A DNA stretch of 64,000 nt from CAIYYO01 sp049299895 (GCA_049299895.1 JBAQYF010000004.1:1-64000); one strand, 5' to 3'; positions 8,058 to 16,738 are shown, counted from the first letter of the stretch. Notes: a model not told the origin generated them from the letters alone. Made by a program: numbers and translations.

Positions 8058-9269
8058 ATGGACGAAATACTCACCAGGGAATACGACGTTGTCGTGGTAG
8101 GGGCAGGACCCGCGGGAAGCTTTGCAGCAAAAGCTCTTGCTGAAAAAGGCGTGAAAACGCTTGTCGTAGACAAAAGGCAGGAGATAGGAGCGCCCAAGAG
8201 ATGCGCGGAAGGGATCAGCTGCGCAGGCATGAGAAAAGCAGGCATAACCCCCGACCCCGCCTGGGCCCTGAAGGAGATACTCGGCTCAGTCGTATATTCG
8301 CCGAGCGGAAAATCCCTCGTCGTAAAGCCCCAGGGAAGCAGCGGCTATGTCGTCGAAAGGAAGGTATTTGAAAAGCACCTGGCAAGGGACGCTATCAACG
8401 CAGGCGCAAAGTACATGGTAAAGACCCTCGCAACAGGGGTCGTAAAAGAGAACGGCGCAGTCTGCGGGATAACTGCAAACCACATGGGCAAGGATTATAC
8501 GGTAAGGTGCAAGATAGTGATTGCCGCAGACGGCACAGACTCAAAGATTGCAAGGAGCGCGGGACTCAATACCACAAACCCCCTCAAGGACTACCACTCA
8601 GGATTCCAGTACGAGATGGCCGGCCTCAAAGGCTACGATGAAGAGATGTTACATATCTATTTTGGGAACGGCTTAAAACCCGTAAGCTACATCTGGATCT
8701 TCCCCAAGGGGAACCGCGTCGCGAACGTCGGCATAGGGATGATCAGCAAGCACGGGGAGACGGGGAACAAGGCAAAAGACTTCCTGGACGGATTCATTGC
8801 AAAGCATCCGGAGATATTCGAAGACGCAAGCCCCATGGAGATAAACTCGGGCGGGATACCAGTCGGCTCCGCGATAGAGAAACTGACCATGGACGGCCTC
8901 GTCGTAGTAGGAGACGCCGCCCACCAGGTGAATCCCATACACGGGGGAGGCATCGCCCTTGCCATGCGGGCGGCAAAGATCGCGGCCGAAGTTTCCGCAT
9001 CCGCAGTCGCCGAGGGGAACTATTCGTCAGAGAGGCTCTCGGAATACGAGAAGAGATGGAGAGAGGGAGACGGCGTAAAGGTGGAAAGGCTCTTCAAGCT
9101 CAGGTTGTTCCTGGAGAAACTGGAAGACAAAGACCTGGAGATGCTCGCAGGCATACTTACAAGCGAGGACATGATGAGGATAACCGAGGGGGACTACAAG
9201 TTCCTGGCGATAAAGCTTATGAAAAAAGCCCCCCAGATACTGCCCCTTGCAAGAAAATTCCTGTCTTAG
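8058..9269 (+). CDS. Digeranylgeranylglycerophospholipid reductase (GGR family)
   Basis: An FAD-dependent reductase that saturates the geranylgeranyl chains of archaeal membrane lipids. 403 residues; the FAD dinucleotide-binding motif VVVGAGPAGSFAAK is at about residues 11-24, followed by the family motif RCAEGIS, and the second FAD motif GDAAHQVNPIHGGGI is near residue 285. The family includes geranylgeranyl reductases of other pathways, but in an archaeon the lipid role is most likely. The start follows a TA-rich region, and the next small gene begins 31 nt after the stop, so they may be transcribed together. The gene is intact and typical in length. Confidence 0.9.
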   Translation: MDEILTREYDVVVVGAGPAGSFAAKALAEKGVKTLVVDKRQEIGAPKRCAEGISCAGMRKAGITPDPAWALKEILGSVVYSPSGKSLVVKPQGSSGYVVERKVFEKHLARDAINAGAKYMVKTLATGVVKENGAVCGITANHMGKDYTVRCKIVIAADGTDSKIARSAGLNTTNPLKDYHSGFQYEMAGLKGYDEEMLHIYFGNGLKPVSYIWIFPKGNRVANVGIGMISKHGETGNKAKDFLDGFIAKHPEIFEDASPMEINSGGIPVGSAIEKLTMDGLVVVGDAAHQVNPIHGGGIALAMRAAKIAAEVSASAVAEGNYSSERLSEYEKRWREGDGVKVERLFKLRLFLEKLEDKDLEMLAGILTSEDMMRITEGDYKFLAIKLMKKAPQILPLARKFLS

Positions 9270-9300
9270 GATTTTTAATGCGTGCCTGATAAATAATATC

Positions 9301-9765
9301 ATGGACATCAGAATAAAACTCTATCTGACCACGAGAACTGATCCTGTACAAGACCTGGACGAAGTCAAAGATCTGGAGAACCTCAGGAAATGGAGAACGG
9401 ATGTTACGCCTCACGCGTTAAGGATAATAGATCTCGGGCAACTGGACAACGAGCTCATAGACAACCTGCAGGGATACAAGGTGCAGGAATGCTACGCAGT
9501 CATAACGCATCACCCGGAAAGGTATGAGGAAGCGGTGCACATTGGAAAACTCATAAAGGATTTCCTGAGAAAGCACGAAAAAGACATCGAATGGGAGCTG
9601 GAAGAAACAGGCCTCTCGGCTATCTCCATGAAGAAACTCGCAAAGGAAGACATACGCCTGGACAAAAAGCAGGTCTGGGAGAACTATACATACGGGATAG
9701 TAGCGGACAAGGACCTGAAAATAGACGACTACGAAGTCGCACTTGAAGCGGTCGTGAAGAAATAG
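9301..9765 (+). CDS. Conserved-looking hypothetical protein
   Basis: A 154-residue soluble protein rich in charged residues, with no membrane segment or signal peptide. I do not recognise it. The start at 9301 was chosen over the longer frame from 9247, which runs back into the lipid reductase. It has an alternating strand/helix pattern (MDIRIKLYLTTR... IRIIDLGQLD... VQECYAVITHHPERYEEA) that suggests a compact alpha/beta fold, and a long helical stretch between residues 70 and 110. It sits directly behind the geranylgeranyl reductase and ahead of a frameshifted VIT1-like gene, which gives no clear hint of function. Confidence 0.6.
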   Translation: MDIRIKLYLTTRTDPVQDLDEVKDLENLRKWRTDVTPHALRIIDLGQLDNELIDNLQGYKVQECYAVITHHPERYEEAVHIGKLIKDFLRKHEKDIEWELEETGLSAISMKKLAKEDIRLDKKQVWENYTYGIVADKDLKIDDYEVALEAVVKK

Positions 9766-9792
9766 AAAAAAAAAAAACGCATTACCTGTTTC

Positions 9793-10301
9793 ATGCAAAG
9801 CGAACATACAGAAACCAGAAAGACACCCGTCACGCAGGACCTGAGCAGGTACTCCTTCGGCGCGACTTCCGCGATAATCACAAGTCTGGCCCTGATCGTA
9901 GGCCTCGCCGGAGCAGCCAATCCCCGGGCAAGCATCGTCGGCGCCCTGCTCGTCCTTGCCGTGGCGGACAACGTCTCAGACTCGCTGGGCATACACGTCT
10001 ACCGGGAATCCCAGTTCAGAGATCATCGCGGGAACAGGATCTATACCATAAGCAATTTCGTCACCAGGCTGTGCATCACCATGCTGTTCGTAGCACTCGT
10101 CCTATTCCTGCCGATACAAACGCAGTCATCGCATCGCTTATAATAGGACTTCTCCTGCTGTCCGGCCTGAGCTACTACATAGCGCTGTATCACAATGCGA
10201 ACCCCGCCCAAGAGATAATCGAGCACCTGGGAATAGCGCTGATGGTGCTGATAGCAAGCAATTTTCTCGGCAAAGCTATCACGGGATTCTTCGGCGGATG
10301 A
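9793..10301 (+). pseudogene. VIT1/CCC1-family transporter, frameshifted
   Basis: Two overlapping frames together encode one VIT1/CCC1-type membrane protein. The first (from ATG 9793) holds the family start GATSAIITSLALIVGLAGA and ALLVLAVADNVSDSLGIHVYRESQ; the second (frame shifted by -1) continues with TNAVIASLIIGLLLLSGLSYY and ends GKAITGFFGG. The join lies near 10115-10120, where loss of one base (for example one G of a CCGG) accounts for the shift. VIT/CCC1 proteins move Fe2+ or Mn2+ across membranes, and the combined length of about 168 residues with five hydrophobic segments fits a minimal member. It could be a real mutation or a sequencing error; I see no slippery sequence for programmed shifting. 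Confidence 0.75.
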
Positions 10302-10348
10302 GGCATAAGCAGATACCCAAATTTATTCTCTCCATTCAAAGAGATAAC

Positions 10349-11158
10349 ATGTCCCCCTCTTTTTCCCCAAGGATCCTGTTCTATTCCTCGTTCATCATCG
10401 CGGTTCTCGTATCCGTTGCCTGCACCGGCGGGATCCTCGTCCCGGGGGTCTATTACAAGGAAAGCGTTTCATGGGCCACCCAGGGGACGGGCCAGGATAT
10501 CCTGACGCTTGGTTTGGCGGTTCCTGCGCTGCTCTTCAGCGCATTGTACCTTGGGAGATCACTGCGCGCCCTTCTGGTCTGGCTGGGGGTACTTCTCTAC
10601 CTGGTCTATTCCTATTTGTTGTATGCATCATATATCCATTTCGGAGTCATGTTCCCAGTCTACGTCGCGATACTCGGCCTCTCTTTTTACACGCTTCTAG
10701 CAGGCATCGGGAGGATAGACCTCGGAAAACTCCCAAGGTCTTTCGTAGGAGTAAAAACCATGCCCGTAGCCGTATTTTTGTTCCTGTTCGCATTCCTGTT
10801 CGCAGGTTTATGGATAACGGATATCGCCCACTCGATACTTTCAGGGATAACGCCTGAGAGTGTCATGCAAGCAGAACTGCCGGTCAATCCGGTTCACGTA
10901 CTGGACCTCTCGTTCCTCCTCCCAGGGATGCTTTTTACGGCGGTCCTGCTCTCGAAGAGAAAGCCCCTTGGTTTCTTATTCGGGGCACCGATGCTTACCT
11001 TTTCCATCCTGATGGGAGCAGCGATTATATCGATGCAGTATCTCCTGGAAAGCAGGCGCATCTCCGAACCTTCTCCCGTGGGAACCATCATGGGAGTAAT
11101 CGTCTTGATCAGCCTGTACCTCCTGTACTATCTACTAAAGGATGTGGAAGAGCCCTGA
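10349..11158 (+). CDS. Polytopic membrane protein of unknown function
   Basis: 269 residues with about eight hydrophobic segments. I do not recognise the family, although the pattern (paired helices, short loops, LLYYLLKDVEEP at the C terminus) resembles uncharacterised archaeal and bacterial integral membrane proteins. The ATG at 10349 was chosen because ATTTATTC at about 10320-10328 is a good TATA box 25 nt upstream; the longer frame from 10298 would overlap the VIT1-like gene. Nothing in the sequence indicates a substrate. Confidence 0.6.
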   Translation: MSPSFSPRILFYSSFIIAVLVSVACTGGILVPGVYYKESVSWATQGTGQDILTLGLAVPALLFSALYLGRSLRALLVWLGVLLYLVYSYLLYASYIHFGVMFPVYVAILGLSFYTLLAGIGRIDLGKLPRSFVGVKTMPVAVFLFLFAFLFAGLWITDIAHSILSGITPESVMQAELPVNPVHVLDLSFLLPGMLFTAVLLSKRKPLGFLFGAPMLTFSILMGAAIISMQYLLESRRISEPSPVGTIMGVIVLISLYLLYYLLKDVEEP

Positions 11159-11239
11159 TGCGTTCTTCCGCGGGACGCAGCGTACATCTCTGCCTGATTA
11201 TGTTGTTTTCAGTAGAATCTAATTATTCTGATTATTTAG

Positions 11240-11494
11240 AAGGTTGAAGAATGCTGCACCAGCTGCTGCAAAGTAGAGGCGATTGTCTCCGTGGACGAAC
11301 GGGGACAGATGGTGCTGCCAAAGGACGTAAGGGAAAAAGTAGGGATAAAAGCGGGCGACATACTGTCGCTTGTGAGCCTGTCATGCAGGGAGACGCTGAA
11401 GTGCCTTGCGCTCGTAAGGGCAGACGACCCCTCAAGGATGGCAGAAGAATTCCTTGGCCCTGTTTTGAAGGAAGCCCCGGGAGGTAAAAGATGA
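11240..11494 (+). CDS. AbrB/SpoVT-type regulator with Cys-rich N terminus; start damaged
   Basis: The frame reads CCTSCCKVEAIVSVDERGQ and then MVLPKDVREKVGIKAGDIL, a swapped-hairpin AbrB DNA-binding domain preceded by a double CC motif. Similar CC-headed AbrB proteins accompany arsenic or mercury methylation genes in anaerobes, and the next gene is an arsM remnant overlapping the stop by 4 nt (ATGA). No normal start codon lies in frame upstream of the cysteines. Restoring one base after TTG at 11244 would give a plausible MKECC start, so a 1-bp deletion is likely; a GTG at 11291 would give a 67-residue protein without the cysteines. The coordinates mark the open frame, not a proven start. Confidence 0.6.
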   Translation, partial: KVEECCTSCCKVEAIVSVDERGQMVLPKDVREKVGIKAGDILSLVSLSCRETLKCLALVRADDPSRMAEEFLGPVLKEAPGGKR

Positions 11495-11739
11495 AAAACA
11501 AAGAAATCAAAGAGCAGTCCGCAGGGGCTACGGAAAGATAGCGTCAGAAGGCACTTCCTGCCGCGGCACAGGATGCGGCTGCGGTGAGAACGTCAGCAAA
11601 ATAATCGGCTATTCCGATAAAGAGATAGAGTCCGTTCCCGAGGGTGCGAACCTGGGCCTTGGCTGCGGGAATCCGATAGCCCTCGCATCCCTGAAAGAGG
11701 GAGACGGTTCTTGACCTCGGCTCTGGCAGGGTCCCCTAG
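11491..11739 (+). pseudogene. arsM: arsM remnant (arsenite S-adenosylmethionine methyltransferase)
   Basis: The ATG at 11491 starts MKNKEIKEQ; after a frameshift the next frame reads GYGKIASEGTSC, then the cysteine-rich CRGTGCGCGENVSK and GYSDKEIESVPEGANLGLGCGNP, the conserved N-terminal part of ArsM, which methylates arsenite. A second frameshift leads into VLDLGSGR, the SAM-binding motif I, and the sequence then stops at 11739. About two thirds of the normal 250-270 residues are missing, because a convergent intact gene begins 20 nt later. Two frameshifts plus truncation make this a clear relic. It was probably an operon with the AbrB-like gene. Confidence 0.85.
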
Positions 11740-11759
11740 AGGAACCTTTTTTCCATCGT

Positions 11760-12242
11760 CTAATCTATCTGGGCGAATGCGACGCAGTAGTTGTGGCTGT
11801 ATTTCTTCGCGCACTTGGGGCAGGAAGTATAATAGAAATAATATTTTATGACCTTCTTTCCCTTTGAGGCGACATACGAGTCCATGTCCTTTATCCATTT
11901 GGGAACCGCGTTGTACGGCCCGTCATAGACCTTTGTGAGGAACGTTCCCGAGAGTTTTACGTTCTTTGCGCCGGGCACTTCTTTTGTGACAGACATATAC
12001 AGCTCCGACTTCCAGGGGGACGGATCGTAGGCCAGCATCAGGAATTCCTCCTTTGGCGGCGATGCTCCTGCGTCCTCTATCTTCCTGAACATCCGGGTCA
12101 CGACCTTCCCCATGTTCACGGGTATGTGGAATAATTGCTTTACGTCATCCTGGACGAATGGTTTGTCCTTCCAGACGATCTCTTTTTCCTGCCAGGGGGC
12201 AGGATCGAATTTGGGACAGCATTCTTGGTTGTCGGTTGTCAT
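11760..12242 (-). CDS. GyrI-like small-molecule-binding protein / putative hydrolase
   Basis: 160 residues belonging to a GyrI-like subgroup often annotated simply as hydrolase. It begins TTDNQECCPKFDPAPW, typical of this subgroup, has FHIPVNMGKVVTRMF and ISGTFLTKVYDGPY-like segments (here VKLSGTFLTKVYDGPYNAV), and ends with YYFYYTSCPKCAKKYSHNY, a CxxC pair near residue 140. The N-terminal CC and C-terminal CPKC suggest metal or thiol chemistry, but the ligand is unknown. The gene appears complete. It is convergent with the broken arsM, whose 3' part seems to have been replaced at this boundary. Confidence 0.8.
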   Translation of the reverse strand: MTTDNQECCPKFDPAPWQEKEIVWKDKPFVQDDVKQLFHIPVNMGKVVTRMFRKIEDAGASPPKEEFLMLAYDPSPWKSELYMSVTKEVPGAKNVKLSGTFLTKVYDGPYNAVPKWIKDMDSYVASKGKKVIKYYFYYTSCPKCAKKYSHNYCVAFAQID

Positions 12243-12337
12243 GTTATATGATTTGCATAGGACGGAATAAAAAATGCGGCCGGAAAGAAATAATGAGTTC
12301 TTTTTTTTATTTATCCCTGCCCGTAAAATATCTATTC

Positions 12338-12660
12338 ATGGAACGCACGGCTCCTCTGTTATTTCTCGTCCTCCTCCTGCCATGCTGTTCGTCCCACCAG
12401 TCCGGCAGATTCTCCATGCAGCCTGAGGACATGCGTTTCTTCGAGTACGTCTCCGAGTCGCCGGGATCTTTCCGGGAGTATCTCGTTACTCAAAAGCTGC
12501 CGCAGTCGTCAGCGAGACAGGAAGCGCAATGGCGCACGCAGCCATAATCGCAAGAGAGATGGAGATACCATGCATAGTGGAAGCAGACATGTCAGGCGTA
12601 AAAGAGGGCCGTAAGCTGGAAGTGAACGGCCTCTCAGGGGAAATAAGAGTACTGGACTAA
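12338..12660 (+). pseudogene. Broken gene: lipoprotein-like start and PEP-utilising mobile domain end in different frames
   Basis: From ATG 12338 (TATA-like TTTATTTATCC about 27 nt upstream) the frame encodes a short hydrophobic start MERTAPLLFLVLLLPCCSS, then MQPEDMRFFEYVSES. A second frame, open from about 12427, encodes KAAAVVSETGSAMAHAAII followed by AREMEIPCIVEADMSGVKEG and ends EIRVLD at 12660. The latter is the swivelling mobile domain of PEP synthase/PPDK-type enzymes, with the phospho-accepting histidine in AMAHAA. Either one ancestral gene has been frameshifted, or two fragments have been joined. The domain is about 80 residues, so this may be a relic of a larger enzyme or a stand-alone domain protein. 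Confidence 0.6.
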
Positions 12661-12673
12661 CGCCAGGATCCGA

Positions 12674-13444
12674 TCACAGCTTCATCTTCTTGAATGCGTG
12701 CGTCCCGACGACGATCATCGCCGCCGCAAAAACCGTTATCACGGCAAGGTCGAGAGCCATCGGGAATACTGATGTTCCGATCAGCGCCGCCCTTATCCCG
12801 TCCACCGAATAGGTCACGGGGTTTATGTACACGAAGGGCGAAAGGTATGCCGGCAGGTTGTCTATCGGGAAGAATGCGCCGGACAGGAAGAACATTGGGA
12901 ATATGACGAAGCTGCTGACCAGCTGGAATCCTTCCGGGCTTTCCATCTGCGAGCCCATTATGAGACCAATCGACACTGCCGCAACTATCGTTATAAGTAT
13001 GAAGACCATCGAGATCATAAGGTTCACCGGGTCCAGGCGGATCCCCGGCATGAGGCCCATATATGCGAATGCGTAGCCCACTATGAGGAGGATCACTATC
13101 TGTATCAGGGTATCCGTCGCGCCTCCCGCAACTTTCCCCATGAAGATGGCCGTGCGCGACAGGGGCGAGACCAGGACCTCTTTTAGGAAGTCTATCTTCT
13201 TGTCCCATACTATGTATACGCCGAAGAATATGGAAGAGAACAGGATGGACTGTATCAGGACTCCCGGGAAGATAAACGTCTGGTAGTTAACCCCGGATAT
13301 ACTGACCGCAGAACCGATCCCTCCGCCTATGACCAGGAACCATAATATTGGGTTCACAATGGATGCTATCACCCGGGATTTCTCCCTGATGAAGACCTTG
13401 TATTCGCGATACCAGAGGGCGTATACGCCTTTGAGTTGTCCCAT
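12674..13444 (-). CDS. ABC-2 type transporter permease (DrrB/NodJ-like)
   Basis: 256 residues with six hydrophobic segments and the ABC-2 membrane fold. The start MGQLKGVYALWYREYKVFIR is the usual cytoplasmic N terminus; the central GKVAGGATDTLIQIVILLIVG and the FFLSGAFFPIDNLP segment followed by YINPVTYSVDGIR match the ABC-2 family signature. Such permeases pair with a DrrA-like ATPase to export drugs, lipids or polysaccharides. The likely ATPase partner is at 14836-15804 on the same strand, but two opposite-strand genes lie between them. The gene is intact. The substrate is unknown. Confidence 0.85.
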   Translation of the reverse strand: MGQLKGVYALWYREYKVFIREKSRVIASIVNPILWFLVIGGGIGSAVSISGVNYQTFIFPGVLIQSILFSSIFFGVYIVWDKKIDFLKEVLVSPLSRTAIFMGKVAGGATDTLIQIVILLIVGYAFAYMGLMPGIRLDPVNLMISMVFILITIVAAVSIGLIMGSQMESPEGFQLVSSFVIFPMFFLSGAFFPIDNLPAYLSPFVYINPVTYSVDGIRAALIGTSVFPMALDLAVITVFAAAMIVVGTHAFKKMKL

Positions 13445-13519
13445 TCTGTCATATATTGGACGATTGCTTCAATTAAATCGAATGATGCACATTTTATCTT
13501 CCGGAACGTAAATAATTCC

Positions 13520-13942
13520 GTGGATGGACGAATAGACATCAGGCTCGTAAGAAAATGGCCTTCCAGGGAGATAATCGCACTCTACGATGCCGGCTGCTGG
13601 TGGGACGACGCGGATTCCGGAAGCATACAGAAGATAATCTCCGGAAGCTTTGCTTTTGCCGTGGCCGTAGACGAAAAAACCGGAAAAGCAATAGGCATGG
13701 GACGCGCTCTCTCGGACGGAGCATCCGACGCATACCTCCAGGACGTGATAGTCCTCCCTGCTTACAGAAAACAGGACATCGGAAAAAAGATAGTTGCAGC
13801 ACTCGTCGAATACTGCCTCGCAAAGAAGGTTACATGGATCTCGCTCATAGCAGAGCCGGGCAGTGAAAAATTCTATTCCGGCCTGGGCTTCAAAGATATG
13901 GAAGGTCATACGCCGATGAAATACAAAGGAGGCATGAAATGA
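13520..13942 (+). CDS. GNAT-family N-acetyltransferase
   Basis: 140 residues with the GNAT fold: AGCWWDD near the start, SFAFAVAVDEKTGKAIGMGRAL (beta 2-4), then DVIVLPAYRKQDIGKKIV, where RKQDIGKK is the acetyl-CoA pyrophosphate-binding loop, and FYSGLGFKDM near the C terminus. The GTG at 13520 is preferred because CATTTTATC at 13489-13497 is a good TATA box about 26 nt upstream; the longer frame from 13436 overlaps the divergent permease start. The stop overlaps the DUF2156 start (ATGA), so the two acyl- or aminoacyl-transferase-fold proteins are coupled. The acetyl acceptor is unknown. Confidence 0.82.
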   Translation: MDGRIDIRLVRKWPSREIIALYDAGCWWDDADSGSIQKIISGSFAFAVAVDEKTGKAIGMGRALSDGASDAYLQDVIVLPAYRKQDIGKKIVAALVEYCLAKKVTWISLIAEPGSEKFYSGLGFKDMEGHTPMKYKGGMK

Positions 13943-14835
13943 TCGGCATCAAAGACTACAAGCAGGTTTCTATGGGCGACAGACCGCTCTTCCAGGAATA
14001 CTTTAACAGGTTCCCCCAAACGCATACGGAATATCTCTACACCGGCCTCGTCTGCTGGTCGCATTACACGCCTGCATTCTATACGGTCAGGGACGGCTCT
14101 CTTCTTATCATGAACATGCTTGAAGGAAAGCCGCAGTTCCGGCCGCCGGTGGGCGAAAGAAACGATGTGATCCTCGGAGAGGTCCTGGACCTTGCCAAAA
14201 GAGAGGGCGGCAAGAAAGCAGTCATCGCGATAGACGAATCTGCGAAGGAATGGATCAATGCAAGTCATCCGAAAATAAACGTGCAGGCTGACAGGGATTT
14301 CTTTGATTACGTTTACCTGGCAAAGAGCCTTGCCGAACTGCGTGGGAAGCCCTATGAAAACCAGAGGAACCATCTGAACAAATTCCACAGGAAATACGCG
14401 TATTCAGTAGAGCGCATCGATCAGCAAAACAGGGACGAGGTCGCAGAGTTCCTCCAGAGATGGTGCCTTGCCAGGGACTGCGAAGAAGACAGGATGCTCG
14501 AGGAAGAGAAGAAGGCGATATTATTCTGCATGGACCGCTTCTTCGAACTGGAGCTGTCGGGCATAGTCATACGGATAGACGGGAAGATACAGGCCCTGTC
14601 AGTCTGGGAGCAGATAACCAAGGAGACTGCGGCGATACACTACGAGAAGGGCATGCAGGAATACGACGGCATATATCCTGCGATAAACAACGAAGCGGCA
14701 AAGATCCTTGCCAAGGACTACAAATACATCAACCGGGAATCAGACCTGGGGATACCGGGCCTGCGGACTGCGAAAGAAAGGCTTCATCCCGACCACATGG
14801 AAACATTATACTACATAGACCGGGACAGTTTATAG
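13939..14835 (+). CDS. DUF2156 protein (phosphatidylglycerol lysyltransferase C-terminal-like)
   Basis: 298 residues related to the soluble catalytic half of MprF/LPG synthase, a tandem GNAT-like fold that moves aminoacyl groups from tRNA to lipids. Recognisable parts are the early THTEYLYTGLVCWSHY, the centre RNHLNKFHRKYAY, and the C-terminal YEKGMQEYDGIYPAINNEAA and DLGIPGLRTAKERLHP. It has no membrane domain of its own, so it would work on soluble or peripheral substrates, or with a separate membrane partner. Its start overlaps the GNAT gene and its stop abuts the ABC ATPase gene end without a gap. A role in modifying a lipid or peptide exported by the flanking ABC system is an attractive inference. 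Confidence 0.8.
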   Translation: MIGIKDYKQVSMGDRPLFQEYFNRFPQTHTEYLYTGLVCWSHYTPAFYTVRDGSLLIMNMLEGKPQFRPPVGERNDVILGEVLDLAKREGGKKAVIAIDESAKEWINASHPKINVQADRDFFDYVYLAKSLAELRGKPYENQRNHLNKFHRKYAYSVERIDQQNRDEVAEFLQRWCLARDCEEDRMLEEEKKAILFCMDRFFELELSGIVIRIDGKIQALSVWEQITKETAAIHYEKGMQEYDGIYPAINNEAAKILAKDYKYINRESDLGIPGLRTAKERLHPDHMETLYYIDRDSL

Positions 14836-15804
14836 CTATCGCCCGCTCCTCGCGTGCATCACCTTGTCGCCCCATCCGCCTTCGGCAGGGCCTTCCCGGA
14901 TGGCTTTGCCGGTGTAGTGGATGAAAACGTCGTCCAATGTCGGCGAGTGCACTTCGACGCTTTTCACCTTGCCGACGGCATTCAATATCTCCTGGAGATG
15001 CTCGCTTGCGCCGGTCACGGTAAGGCACGCCTCTCCGTCCAACTGGGTGACATCGGTCACGTGATCCAGTTTCTTCAACGCATTGATGTCAAGGTTGTCG
15101 GCTTTCAGCCGAATTATGTCTCCGCCGAGGCCTTTTTTCAGGCTTTCGGGAGTATCGAGTGCGACGATCTTTCCCTTGTCTATTATCGCTATCCGGTCGC
15201 AGAGCTTGTCTGCCTCCTCCATGTAGTGGGTCGTAATGATTATCGTGATGTTCTCTTTTTTCGCAAGCTCCGTTATGTATTCCCAGATGCGGTCCCTGGA
15301 CTGCGGGTCCAGGCCGATGGTGGGCTCGTCCAGGAACAATACCTTCGGGTGATGCAACAGGCCGCGTGCGAGTTCCAGGCGCCTCCTCATCCCGCCGGAA
15401 TATTTCTTCACAAGGTCGTCCTTGCGGTCGGTCAATTCGATCAGGGAGAGTACTTCTTTCATCCTCTTCTCTTTCAGATCGTCAGGCATGTCGTACAGCC
15501 AGCCGTGCAGTTTCAGGTTCTCGTAGCCAGTCAAAAGCTCGTCGGAACTGGGGTCCTGGAATACGATACCTATCGCTTTCCTTACCTTGCCGGACTGCTT
15601 TATTATGTCCAGGCCGGCGACTTTCGCAGATCCGGATGACGGCGGAACGAGCGTTGTGAGCATCAGAAGCGTCGTGGTCTTACCCGCCCCGTTAGGCCCA
15701 AGGAGGCCGAATATCTCTCCCTCTTCTATTTTCAGGTTGAGCTTGTCTACTGCGGTAAATCCGTCATACTTTTTTGTCAGGTTATCCGTTTCTATTATGT
15801 ACAT
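14836..15804 (-). CDS. ABC transporter ATPase (DrrA-like)
   Basis: 322 residues. Walker A GLLGPNGAGKTTTLLML lies near residues 33-49, the signature YSGGMRRRLELARGLL near 135, and Walker B VLFLDEPTIGLDP near 158; a C-terminal extension of about 90 residues is typical for DrrA-type drug or antibiotic exporters (VEVHSPTLDDVFIHYTGK is the usual ending motif). It probably energises the ABC-2 permease at 12674-13444. The stop codon abuts the end of the convergent DUF2156 gene exactly. Its own promoter region is shared with the divergent rhodanese gene. Confidence 0.9.
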   Translation of the reverse strand: MYIIETDNLTKKYDGFTAVDKLNLKIEEGEIFGLLGPNGAGKTTTLLMLTTLVPPSSGSAKVAGLDIIKQSGKVRKAIGIVFQDPSSDELLTGYENLKLHGWLYDMPDDLKEKRMKEVLSLIELTDRKDDLVKKYSGGMRRRLELARGLLHHPKVLFLDEPTIGLDPQSRDRIWEYITELAKKENITIIITTHYMEEADKLCDRIAIIDKGKIVALDTPESLKKGLGGDIIRLKADNLDINALKKLDHVTDVTQLDGEACLTVTGASEHLQEILNAVGKVKSVEVHSPTLDDVFIHYTGKAIREGPAEGGWGDKVMHARSGR

Positions 15805-15901
15805 AAAGTCAGCTCATCTATCGTTATTATATTAAATCCGGGAAATTAAAAGAACCACGCCCCCAATTGTCTTATGCTTCTTGCCTCCCTATATAGTTCC
15901 G

Positions 15902-16738
15902 ATGAAAAAGAGAATCATGTTGTCCGGGATCATCGCTTTGTTTTTGTCTGCCGCAGCATTCGCGCAGCCTTCCGTAACCATCGTCGGAAACTCCATAGAC
16001 CTTGCATTATCCAGGGGATACATAGACAACCTGGAAGCATCCGGCATAGCTGCGACCACTATCATGGCGGCCGATCTTCCCTCGCACAAGGGGGACGCAA
16101 ACATCATCATACTCGGAGGCCAGAACGCACCGGAAGGAATAGGCCCGGCGGTGAATGAACTACTGAGCGCATCCGAGAAGAAAGAAGTCCTCTCAGCGCC
16201 GGACGCAAAAGCAGTCGTCGTCATAGCGAATGCGTGGACTGTCAAGCAGAAAGTGATGATCTTTGCAGGATACGAAAAAGAACAGACCAGAAAGGCATTC
16301 GCAGACGCCCAGGGAGACATAATGAAGTCCCTGAGATTCAATGAAAGCTTATACCCGCAGGACAACGCAGACACAAAGGCAAAAGCACCCCCGCTGGATG
16401 CTACGCAGCCCTACACAGAGGTCTCGGCATACGAAGCGATGGCCTTAAAGAAAGAAGTCCAGGACCTGGGGATAATAGACGTCAGAGGCAAACCGTTATA
16501 TGAAGCAGGGCACATACCAGGCGCAGTCAACATGCCGGTGAGAAGCATCGAACAGAACCTCCAGGCACTGAACAAGAACACAACATACCTGTTATACTGC
16601 GGCGGAAACAGCGAAAGCATCAAAGCAGGCAGCATGATGGCCTCGAACGGATACAATAAAATCTACAGGCTCGTAGACGGCTACATGGCCTGGAGAAAAG
16701 CAGGCTATGAAAAAGCAGTCACACAGGTAAATCCGTAG
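15902..16738 (+). CDS. Exported protein with S-layer-like region and rhodanese domain
   Basis: 278 residues. The start MKKRIMLSGIIALFLSAAAFAQP is a Sec signal peptide. Residues ~25-140 contain an S-layer/COG-type module (IIILGGQNAPEGIGPAVNEL... MIFAGYEKEQTRKAF) found in archaeal surface proteins. Residues ~165-270 form a rhodanese domain: IIDVRGKPLYEAGHIPGAVN, then the catalytic cysteine in YLLYCGGNSES. Rhodanese domains move sulfane sulfur or serve as binding modules. An exported rhodanese could act in thiosulfate or polysulfide handling at the cell surface. The ATG at 15902 was chosen for the signal peptide. A second exported rhodanese is at 19696. Confidence 0.85.
   Translation: MKKRIMLSGIIALFLSAAAFAQPSVTIVGNSIDLALSRGYIDNLEASGIAATTIMAADLPSHKGDANIIILGGQNAPEGIGPAVNELLSASEKKEVLSAPDAKAVVVIANAWTVKQKVMIFAGYEKEQTRKAFADAQGDIMKSLRFNESLYPQDNADTKAKAPPLDATQPYTEVSAYEAMALKKEVQDLGIIDVRGKPLYEAGHIPGAVNMPVRSIEQNLQALNKNTTYLLYCGGNSESIKAGSMMASNGYNKIYRLVDGYMAWRKAGYEKAVTQVNP

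Noticed and set aside
9793..10301. Programmed ribosomal frameshift in the VIT1-like gene
   Set aside because: No slippery heptamer or following stem is apparent at the join near 10115; a simple 1-bp loss is enough.
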